Positions 1-8,400 of a stretch of 31,946 bases of DNA are shown here, one piece after another. The translations under genes were made by a program, and so were the position numbers. Source of the stretch: a virus. Positions within the stretch are counted from its first letter, which is position 1, and each line of letters starts with the position of its first letter. The stretch covers positions 1-31,946 of IMG/VR virus record IMGVR_UViG_3300025767_001435; one strand, 5' to 3'. Under the pieces are notes generated by a model that was not told the DNA's origin, ran no database searches, and was given only the letters and a program-made list of their open reading frames with translations.

Positions 1-1
1 A

Positions 2-1555
2 CGAGATACTGATCATGTAGATTATTTAATAATTTGCGGCACTCGCAATGCATTTGGAAAAATGCCATGGACAGGCGAAGATCCTTATAGTTGCTATATT
101 AGAAAAAAACAAAAAGGAATTAAGTTCGAAACAAAGTTGTATGGCGACGATCATCATCTGACACATGCAACAACTGGTTTTTATAATTCTGGATTTAATG
201 ACGCTGCTGTAATTGTTGTTGATGGCGCCGGCAGCGGATTAGATATTCCAGAATGGGATGAAGTAAAAGATGGAACTTGGGAAGTCGAGTCTATATATAG
301 TATGTCTTACCCTGCTGAAGTTGAAGCACATGTAAAATACTATGGTTCTAACATGCGAGATAGCTTTACACTAACCGATAATGATACATTAGTAGAAGTT
401 TCAGATTCTCACGGATTAACAAAAACATATGAAGCAGTTACAGGGTTTTTAGGGTTTCATGCTATTGAAGCAGGTAAAACAATGGGAATTGCTCCTTATG
501 GGAAGTTTAACGACACTATTAAATTAAACGAAGGTAGATTTACAAATAGAAGTTTTGTTAAACCGGGCTTTCCAGCAGGCAGTGTAATTCGAGCTGACAT
601 GGACGATGAACTTCGCGGAATACTAGGCGACACTAGTTGGCACAAAGATGAAACCAAAATCGACGAATACCGAAAAGATCTTGCTTATATGGTTCAGAAA
701 TCTACTGAAGATAGAGTTAAGCTTCTTATCAAAAAGGCTGTCGAAATTACAGGCAGTAAAAATATTGTTATTAGCGGCGGCTATGGTTTAAATTGTGTTG
801 CAAATTATGAATTTTTAAAAGAATTCCCAGACTTGAATTTTTATAATGAACCAATTGCACACGATGGCGGCAACGTCATAGGTGCGTGTCAATATGTTTA
901 TAGAACTATTTCTAAAGACAGTAAAAAAACACCACTAACTTCTTTATACTTAGGTCCTAAAGACGAAAATCAATACACTGATATTGACTATGAAGGATTT
1001 ACAGTAACAGATTCTACTACAGAAAATGTAGCAAAATTAATTGCTGAAGAAACTATTGTTTGTATGTATCAAGGAAGATCAGAAGCAGGTCCTAGAGCGC
1101 TGGGTAACAGAAGTATATTATTCGACCCGACTGTCAAGAACGGTAAAGATATAGTTAACGAAGTCAAACACAGAGAATGGTTTAGACCTTTTGCTGGCAC
1201 AGTCTTAGCAGAAAAAGTAAGTGATTGGTTTGATTTAAGATCTAAAAAAGAAACTCCATTCATGATGTACGCAGTTGATGTTGTAAAAGATAAATTGGAA
1301 GTTATACCTGCCATTACTCATGTTGACGGAACTTGTCGTGTACAAACAGTAACCAAAGAGCAAAATAAGCATTACTATGAACTAATCGAAGAATTTGAAA
1401 AGATTAAAGGAGTGCCAATATTGTTTAATACTAGCTTTAATTTGGGAGGTGATCCGTTAGTCGAAACAGTAACAGAAGCACTGGATACACTTAGAAGGTC
1501 TGAACTAAAATACCTTTGGTTACCTGAAATTGGAAAATTAGCAATTAAGGATTAA
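2..1555 (+). CDS. Carbamoyltransferase, NodU/CmcH/TobZ family (5' end outside window)
   Basis: The frame stays open to the left edge, so the ATG at 62 is internal and the true start lies outside; residues before it (CGTRNAFGK) continue the fold. Seen: a histidine cluster GDDHHLTHA at about residues 28-36 (counting the ATG at 62 as 1), then GGYGLNCVANYEF near 240 and EAGPRALGNRSIL near 342. Family knowledge: the N-terminal His cluster belongs to the Kae1-like domain that makes carbamoyl-adenylate, and the GPRALGNRSIL block is the hallmark of the C-terminal transferase domain. These enzymes move a carbamoyl group from carbamoyl phosphate to a hydroxyl of a sugar or antibiotic. The 498 codons from that ATG imply only the first several dozen residues are missing. 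It ends 4 bases before the next gene. The substrate cannot be told; the glycan genes on the other side of the fibre block suggest a sugar (inference). Confidence 0.9.
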   Translation, partial: RDTDHVDYLIICGTRNAFGKMPWTGEDPYSCYIRKKQKGIKFETKLYGDDHHLTHATTGFYNSGFNDAAVIVVDGAGSGLDIPEWDEVKDGTWEVESIYSMSYPAEVEAHVKYYGSNMRDSFTLTDNDTLVEVSDSHGLTKTYEAVTGFLGFHAIEAGKTMGIAPYGKFNDTIKLNEGRFTNRSFVKPGFPAGSVIRADMDDELRGILGDTSWHKDETKIDEYRKDLAYMVQKSTEDRVKLLIKKAVEITGSKNIVISGGYGLNCVANYEFLKEFPDLNFYNEPIAHDGGNVIGACQYVYRTISKDSKKTPLTSLYLGPKDENQYTDIDYEGFTVTDSTTENVAKLIAEETIVCMYQGRSEAGPRALGNRSILFDPTVKNGKDIVNEVKHREWFRPFAGTVLAEKVSDWFDLRSKKETPFMMYAVDVVKDKLEVIPAITHVDGTCRVQTVTKEQNKHYYELIEEFEKIKGVPILFNTSFNLGGDPLVETVTEALDTLRRSELKYLWLPEIGKLAIKD

Positions 1556-1559
1556 GATA

Positions 1560-2114
1560 ATGGGTAGATACTCTGCATATATTGATGTTATAACTCAATT
1601 TAAACAAAATAAAAAAAGCATTGGCATGTCTGTTTTTAATGTATTAATAGATAACTCAAAACCTTTCACGCCAGGCGATCAATTAGAAATATACCCATTT
1701 GTACAAGATGCAATACAACTTTTAACTCAAAAGGGATATGACCTCTTGTTTATTACTGGACAACCGCCAAGACGTACTAGAGATATTGCAATTGAAGATT
1801 TTGATAATATATTAGATTCTTTGAAAAACATAACTAGTGAATACGGCGGAACTGCAAAGGCATCGTATTATACACCGTCTTCTGATAAAACTGATCCGTA
1901 TGTTAAACCTAATATTGGAATGTTTAGAAGAGCAGAGAATGAAAATAACGTTGTGTGGAAAGATACTTTTTTTATCGGGTGCGATAAGAATGACATCAAA
2001 GCTGCGTTAAGTTTACCAACTACTGCAATTCTAGTTGGCGATACTAAAGATAGTGTTAACAACGACTCTGTACAGAAATTTGAAAACCTTTTAGAATTTG
2101 CAAAAGCTGTTTGA
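1560..2114 (+). CDS. HAD-fold protein, GmhB-like, catalytically degenerate
   Basis: A 184-residue protein resembling histidinol-phosphatase/GmhB-type HAD phosphatases. It is visibly related to the intact GmhB-like gene at 12194-12808: YYTPSSDKTDPYVKPNIGMF here matches YYSASSHKSDMYAKPNTGMF there. Motif I should read DxD but is N27-V-L29 (SVFNVLID), so both catalytic aspartates are gone. Motif II keeps T67 (FIT) and the motif III lysine K116 is present. Motif IV, normally GD, is G140-C141-D142. On these changes phosphatase activity is not expected. It may be a regulatory or binding partner, or it may act on something else. It follows the carbamoyltransferase by 4 bases, with AAGGA just upstream of the ATG. 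Fold assignment is strong; function is unknown. Confidence 0.75.
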   Translation: MGRYSAYIDVITQFKQNKKSIGMSVFNVLIDNSKPFTPGDQLEIYPFVQDAIQLLTQKGYDLLFITGQPPRRTRDIAIEDFDNILDSLKNITSEYGGTAKASYYTPSSDKTDPYVKPNIGMFRRAENENNVVWKDTFFIGCDKNDIKAALSLPTTAILVGDTKDSVNNDSVQKFENLLEFAKAV

Positions 2115-2125
2115 TTTAAATCTAG

Positions 2126-2132
2126 CTAAATA
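2126..2132 (+). promoter_or_regulatory. Late promoter box (CTAAATA) before the 915-aa virion gene
   Basis: A one-base variant of the ATAAATA box found before most structural genes here. It lies 26 bases before the ATG at 2159. With a start about 6 bases downstream the leader would be about 21 nt and would contain the AGAGGT ribosome-binding site. Confidence 0.5.
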
Positions 2133-2158
2133 CTTATGAAGATATGTAGAGGTATTGA

Positions 2159-4906
2159 ATGCTAAATTTTACTAAGTTCTTTATGCAAGGCTTAAAAAAG
2201 ACACTTCGCTTACAAAGCGGAGTAAATTTTTCTTATAAAGGTCCGTGGGTACAACTATACCCAGGTACTATTATGGATGAATGGTACTATGGCGACTTTT
2301 GCGCAGTTGAATACACAATAGTAGCCGACCTAGGCGGACAAGACAAAGAAATTATAAAATGTCTTGTGATAGCAGACGTAGATAAAGCAAATATTACCGA
2401 ATACGGCAGAACTAATCTAGGAAGAGATTTAGTAGATATTACAGCACAAGTTAATTCATCTAAAGTTAGTATTATTATAAATCCTGCACTATCTGAAGAT
2501 AGTACGGCAAGTATAGGAGCAAAAGTAATTTACAGTGCTTCGTACTATCATAGCTTAAATGACATAGGGCAATCTACTACTGTAAGCTATCAGGCGCCTG
2601 CGCCAGTAGAAGCAGTAGCATCGTACGCAGTCACTCCTGCAGAAAACAACGTAAACGAAGGAAGCTCCGTAGTATTTAATGTTACGACAACTAATGTAGC
2701 TAACGGAACAACATTGTATTGGAGTGTTACAAACGCAGTTGACTTTAGTACATCAACCGGTAGCTTTACAGTTACAAATAACGCAGGTACATTTAGTGTT
2801 ACGCCAACTGCTGATGTTACTACAGAAGGTGTAGAAACATTTACTGCTAGTGTAAGAACAGATAGTGTAAGTGGAACAGTAGTTGCAACTTCGAGTGCAG
2901 TTACAATTAATGACACAAGTCTCTCTCCCATAGTACAAACTTATGCAGCAACTCCTGTAGCAGATAATATAGACGAAGGAAGCGCATTAACAATTAACGT
3001 TGCAACGGCTAATATTGCTAACGGAACAACATTGTATTGGACAGTTTCAACACCTGACGAATTTGACATAGTAAATGGTAGCTTTACAGTTACAAATAAC
3101 GCAGGTACATTTAGTGTTACTCCAGGGGCCGACGCACTTACGGAAGGTGTAGAAACATTTACTGCTAGTGTAAGAACAGGCAGTGTAAGCGGCACTATTG
3201 TAGCTACTACTGGTAACATTACAATTAATGACACAAGCATAACACCTTCGGGAATAATTTATAATGTAACTGTTGCAAATGGATCAAATATTTACGGCAC
3301 AGGCAACAAATACTACATATCAGGATTCGATGCTGTAAGTCCATCGTTAAATTTAATTGAAGGCCAAACATACGTATTTAGACAAAGCAATAGCTCAAAC
3401 GATACACATCAACTTAGATTTTCTACAACTCCTGACGGAACTTGGGGCGGCGGCGTAGAATATACATCTGGTGTTACTTTAGTAGGCACTGCTGGCAGTT
3501 TAGGTGCATACTCTCAAATTACAGTCGGAAATAATACACCAACGTTGTACTACTATTGTGTAAATCATAGCGGAATGGGTGGCACAGCAAATACACCAGC
3601 AGCATCAACACCAACTTACGATAGTATAAGTTCAGTAGCAAATGCTAACGAAGGCGATGTTGTAACATTTACACTTACAACACAAAATATAGATAATGGT
3701 ACAACTGTAGATTACACAATAACAGGTATTAATGCAGGCGATATATCTGCAGGCTTGCTTTCAGGCACCCTTACTGTAAATAATAATGCAGCAACTACAA
3801 GCATTACCCTTGCTAACGATCTTACTACTGAAGGTAGCGAAACGATGACGCTAACATTGGCAGCTATAGATAGTGCAGCAAATAGTACTGGAGCATTAAC
3901 AACTCAAACAATAATTGCAGATACAAGTACAGAAGCAGCAGAGACATATGCAGCAACACCGGCTGCTAATAGTATTAACGAAGGAACTGCATTAGCAGTT
4001 AGCGTTGCAACAACTAACGTACCAGATGCAACAACATTGTATTGGACTGTTACTAACTCTGGTGACTTTAATGTATTATCTGGCAGCTTTGTGATTACAA
4101 GCAATGTAGGAGCATTTAGCGTCACTCCAACTTCTGATGAACTAACAGAAGGTGCAGAAACATTCCAAATTCAAATTAGAACCGAAAGTGTTAGTGGCAC
4201 TATTGTAGAAACTACCAATAACATTACAATTAACGACACTAGTTTAACACCAATCGATCCTCCAACTTATGCAGCAACACCGGCTGCTAATAGTATTAAC
4301 GAGGGAAGTTCGCTAACAATTAATATTGCAACAACTAACGTACCGGATGCAACAACATTGTATTGGACTGCTACAAGCGCCAGCGACTTTACGAACTCAT
4401 CTGGCTCAGTTACAATTACAAATAATTCAGGATCATTTAATGTTTCCCCAATTGCTGACGCAACAACAGAAGGTGTAGAAACATTTACAATTAGTATAAG
4501 AACTGATAGTATCGGCGGCACCATTGTAGCTACTACTGATAACATTACAATTAATGACACAAGTATCTCACCAGCATTTATCGCAGACTATACAATAACA
4601 GTTACAAACAGCGGCAACAATTACTTGCTAACAGGTAATGACAGGAATGGCGGATTTACAAATAGTTCGCAACCTACACTAGCATACAACAATGGTGATC
4701 TAGTTCAATTTATTATAGATGCAGGTACGTCGGCTGTACATCCTTTCTATATTAAAACTGCACAAGGCGCAGGAACAGACAATCAAGCATCAGGAGTAGA
4801 CGGACAAGGTACAACAGAAGTTAATTGGACAATTGGAAGCACAGGAACATTCTATTATCAATGTTCAATACATGCCGCTATGAATAATACAATAACGGTA
4901 TCATAA
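2159..4906 (+). CDS. Repeat-rich virion adhesin/fibre protein with two cupredoxin-like domains
   Basis: 915 residues, Thr/Ser/Asn/Val-rich. Residues 1-150 form a unique head with no signal peptide. Five beta-sandwich repeats of about 100 residues follow, of Calx-beta-like type (NEGSxxxxxV, TLYWTV, TEGxETFT, ITINDTS): residues about 154-255, 261-360, 486-591, 597-696 and 703-802. Two cupredoxin-like domains interrupt and end the array, at about 365-480 and 808-915. Each carries a His followed later by C-x2-H-x2-M: H417, C467, H470, M473, and H861, C902, H905, M908. That is the type-1 copper ligand order, with amicyanin-like spacing. Position before two other fibre-like genes and the repeats suggest a tail fibre or decoration adhesin (inference). 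Start chosen for AGAGGT 7 bases upstream. Copper binding is predicted only. Confidence 0.75.
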   Translation: MLNFTKFFMQGLKKTLRLQSGVNFSYKGPWVQLYPGTIMDEWYYGDFCAVEYTIVADLGGQDKEIIKCLVIADVDKANITEYGRTNLGRDLVDITAQVNSSKVSIIINPALSEDSTASIGAKVIYSASYYHSLNDIGQSTTVSYQAPAPVEAVASYAVTPAENNVNEGSSVVFNVTTTNVANGTTLYWSVTNAVDFSTSTGSFTVTNNAGTFSVTPTADVTTEGVETFTASVRTDSVSGTVVATSSAVTINDTSLSPIVQTYAATPVADNIDEGSALTINVATANIANGTTLYWTVSTPDEFDIVNGSFTVTNNAGTFSVTPGADALTEGVETFTASVRTGSVSGTIVATTGNITINDTSITPSGIIYNVTVANGSNIYGTGNKYYISGFDAVSPSLNLIEGQTYVFRQSNSSNDTHQLRFSTTPDGTWGGGVEYTSGVTLVGTAGSLGAYSQITVGNNTPTLYYYCVNHSGMGGTANTPAASTPTYDSISSVANANEGDVVTFTLTTQNIDNGTTVDYTITGINAGDISAGLLSGTLTVNNNAATTSITLANDLTTEGSETMTLTLAAIDSAANSTGALTTQTIIADTSTEAAETYAATPAANSINEGTALAVSVATTNVPDATTLYWTVTNSGDFNVLSGSFVITSNVGAFSVTPTSDELTEGAETFQIQIRTESVSGTIVETTNNITINDTSLTPIDPPTYAATPAANSINEGSSLTINIATTNVPDATTLYWTATSASDFTNSSGSVTITNNSGSFNVSPIADATTEGVETFTISIRTDSIGGTIVATTDNITINDTSISPAFIADYTITVTNSGNNYLLTGNDRNGGFTNSSQPTLAYNNGDLVQFIIDAGTSAVHPFYIKTAQGAGTDNQASGVDGQGTTEVNWTIGSTGTFYYQCSIHAAMNNTITVS
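2620..4563 (+). repeat. Five Calx-beta-like domain repeats within the 915-aa gene
   Basis: Units lie at about 2620-2922, 2941-3237, 3616-3930, 3949-4245 and 4267-4563. A cupredoxin-like domain separates units 2 and 3, and unit 3 is the most divergent. DNA identity is high between neighbours: 44 bases are identical at 2759-2802 and 3077-3120, so units 1/2 and 4/5 look like recent duplications. Confidence 0.85.
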
Positions 4907-4919
4907 GGAAATTTAAAAA

Positions 4920-5465
4920 ATGACAGTCACGTATTCAAAATTTCAAACAGGCGACGGATTTAAGTCTCCGAGTCTAGATATAGATGCACTAGGTAACATT
5001 TCGGCTACATCACTTGACGTGTTATCGTTAAAAATAGACGGAGAAGTTTTATTTGGCATCGGAGCGCCTGGTGCTGTTGAAGGCGGACCTGTAACTTCGT
5101 TAGCTCCTAGTATCGTTAGTAGTAGTTTAACATCTGTAGGAACATTAACTGGGTTAACTGTTCAAGGAAATACTACTATTTCTAATGGACTAGTACAAAT
5201 TAATAGTTTGTCTACAGGTACGATAAATAATATTGATATAGGAGAGACTACACCTGGAAACGGTACGTTTGTTTCTCTAACAGCAACAACTGGAACTATT
5301 ACAACATTGAATTCGACAACGGCAACATTGGGAACAGCATCAGCAACAACAGTAACTTCGGGTACAGTTGTTTTAAATAATGCTCCAACAGCACTTAATC
5401 ATGCTACTACAAAAAGTTACGTTGATACACAAATTACTGCACTATCTATAGCACTCGGGATGTAA
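4920..5465 (+). CDS. Tail-fibre-like protein with C-terminal fibre motif
   Basis: 181 residues, rich in Thr, Ser, Gly and Leu, with repeated short hydrophobic/Thr patterns such as LTATTGTITTLNSTTATLG that suggest a beta-helical or triple-stranded shaft. The C-terminus contains PTALNHATTKSYVDTQI, the AxTKxYVDxxI-type element common near the ends of phage fibre and structural proteins, where it usually forms a trimeric helical segment. It lies 13 bases after the 915-aa gene with AAGGAA before the ATG, and 3 bases before the 2242-aa gene, so the three are probably co-translated. Role inferred: fibre or fibre-connector. The exact T4 counterpart is not recognised. Confidence 0.6.
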   Translation: MTVTYSKFQTGDGFKSPSLDIDALGNISATSLDVLSLKIDGEVLFGIGAPGAVEGGPVTSLAPSIVSSSLTSVGTLTGLTVQGNTTISNGLVQINSLSTGTINNIDIGETTPGNGTFVSLTATTGTITTLNSTTATLGTASATTVTSGTVVLNNAPTALNHATTKSYVDTQITALSIALGM

Positions 5466-5468
5466 AAA

Positions 5469-8400
5469 ATGGCAAAAACGCAAATAAAAAATTATGTATT
5501 TAAACCTGGTCTAGGAGTTCTTGATAATAGATATCCTAATGCACATGGTCTAATAACTGCTAATAAAACTTTCATACAGAAAGAAATGAGTGCTTATATT
5601 GCTGCCAAAGTTACAGCAGCCGCACAATATACACCCACAGCAGCAACATACAATCCTGCAACAGGTGTGTTAGAATTAACCATAGGCACACATAATTTTA
5701 ATGTTGGCGATGCAATTATAATTGCAGACGGTGGATTAACGTTTACCAATGCAAGCGCAGGCGCTGTTCCATTTTTTGATAAAGCATTAATAATTACAGC
5801 AGTTTCGGCGAATACTAGTGTTACAGTTAACGCAGGTATATCAACTGATCTCACTGCACACTCGTGGGTAAGCTCTGTAACAAATGCTACAAGAGATGTA
5901 TTTTATAATTATGTAAACGACAGTGTAGCAAAATGTGAAAGAGATACTGGGTATGTAATTGACGCATATTTAAAAGATCTACAATATGGCGGCAATGAAT
6001 ATTTAAAGAATGTTATTAAATACTATTGGGATCAAAATGTTGCACAAGTTGACGGCGACAGAGGCGCAGAACTTGCTGCCCACAACTTTATTGGTAGATT
6101 AATTACAGATTACATTTTACCGCAATCGGCGTACTCTGCATTAAATTCAGAAATAACCCAGTCGGGCGGCACAGCTACAGAAACGACTGCTCAATTTACG
6201 CCCACAGATGCAACATATACTCCGACAACCGGAGCAATGACATTAAGCATTGGAACTCATAGTCTTGCAGTTGGTAACGAAGTTTTTATTGCACCAGCTG
6301 GCATAACTTTTACTTGTGCGCTTGACGGCAATGCCACATTGCATCCGTATCCCAGAGGATCAGGTGTTCCTAATGACACAGGCAAAGATCCATTTTATTA
6401 TGCTCCTATTGAAATTACCGCAGTAACAGCAACTACTATTACAGTTAACATAGGCATTAGCTCAGATACTTCTGCGCATACATTTAGCAGTGCAACAGCA
6501 AATGCAGTAACGGCTGGACCTGCTGCTAAAATTAAAACTCTAGTATATAACACAGTAGATGTAATAGGCAACGGTCTTGCTGCAATGCCAACGCTAGTGC
6601 CGACAGGAGTAGGTAGTGTTAAAATACAAGGTAATTACAACTTAGAAGATTTTCTTTTAATTACTAACTCTAGTAAAAACGAAATTATATACAATTTTAG
6701 TGGCGCTGCTACAGGCGGTTATGTTACACAAGAAAAAGCAAGTGATACAGACTTTGTTAAATTTTTACAAGCAACAGATACTGTAGCTACCTTATTTTTA
6801 AATTATAACACAGCAACACATAGTTCAACTGACGAAATCCAAATATTTGTTGAAAATACTGAAAACGGTAAAAGTATAGTTTACACTAGGCCTTATGATT
6901 TTGGTACAGACTCTATTGAACGTCAGCGTATTGCAGCACCTTTATCAATGCTCGACGCTGACTTTGAGTACGGCTTGCAGCCAACTAAATGGGCAGCGAT
7001 TGGTACACTTAGGGGATATCCTTCAATATACGAAATTCCTGGAACAGACACCGCAGTTGCATCAGTAACAACAGATGCAAGTTCTGTTAATACATGGTTA
7101 CTTAATCTTACAGCAGACGGCACTACTAACTATACTGTAATAGGCAACGATAGAACAGGTAGTATATCTGGACCTGACCCTATTATTACCATGGTCGAAG
7201 GCGACACTTTGCAGATGATTAATAACTCAGGCTCTGGTCATCCTCTGTATATTAAAACGGTAGCAGGAACTGGTACTGGAAATCAAGTAACAACTAATAT
7301 CACTGGACAAGGTGCTATTTCTGGCGCAGCAGTTGAATGGACACCGCAAACGGGCGATGCTGGCATTTATTATTACCAATGTAGTAATCATGCAGCTATG
7401 TCAGGAACTATTATTGTACAAACAAATACTGCTGGGGCTGGCTCAGGTCAGTCGTTAATCACAGTAACAACAGTTAGTCCCCATGGATTTGCAGCAGGCA
7501 CACCATTTACAATTAAAGCTCTTGAAAATAGTATTAACGGAGCATCAAGAGCAGAAGGTAGTTTTGTAATTACAGATGTTCCTTCAACTACTTCCTTTAG
7601 ATACTACGCAAAAGCACAAGTCGGTGATACAAACGGTGATGTTTTAAGTACAACTTATACACAACTTAGACAAGGTGGATTCTATACAGGAGCCAATATC
7701 GGCTCTCCTGTGTTTACTGTAGCAACAAACGGTTCAGGCGGCACTATTGCTGTTGAACTTACAACTCCGATTGGATCAACAAATTTACCATATGATGGAC
7801 CAGCAGCAACAGTCGGAGCTCCTCTTAGCGGAGCTGGCATTGGAGCTGGAACACAAGTAACTAGTATTATCGACAATTCAGATGGCGGCGGCGAATACTT
7901 AACACCAGTAGTTGTTGGAGACTACAGTGCTGGCGTATCTACTATTACAGTAGAAGATGCTACTGGCATAGTTACTGAACTAGCAGCTAGCAATGGCACT
8001 GGCACAGCTACATTTATTGAAAATATTAACGGAACTGACTTGCAGTTTACTACTCCGTTTGCATCGGCAATTATTGGTAATAAAACAACATACACTGCTG
8101 TTTCTGGCACTAATGGAACATCTTCAGGATCGGGTGCAGAATTTACTATTTCAAGTACAGCTGGAACCTATGCAATTGATTCTATTACAAATCCTGGCAC
8201 AGGATATGCAGAAGGTGATAGACTTTTAGTAGATGGGGCTACCTTAAGTGGAGCGTCAGGCACTAACGATCTTGTTATAATAGTTGCATCTATTAGTGGT
8301 TCAGGTATAGCAACTACTACGCTAGAAGGTACAGGATATGACGGCTCGTCTACTATATCTTCATTGACTCCGACCGCTGATGGCGGCAGTGGAACCGATG

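Noticed and set aside
2136-2165. Nine-codon open frame (MKICRGIEC) before the 915-aa gene
   Set aside because: Its ATG is 3 bases after the late box, before the expected transcript start, and it has no ribosome-binding site.
2590-4560. Long minus-strand open frames opposite the 915-aa repeat gene (for example 2590-2931 and 4267-4560)
   Set aside because: They repeat along with the plus-strand repeats, have no ribosome-binding sites and are Val/Leu/Thr-rich artefacts of the ACA/GTT codon bias of the real gene.
5223-5229. ATAAATA late box (within the 10-mer ACGATAAATA) inside the 181-aa gene
   Set aside because: It is in coding sequence 240 bases before the next start. It could be an internal promoter for the giant gene, but such AT-rich heptamers also arise by chance.
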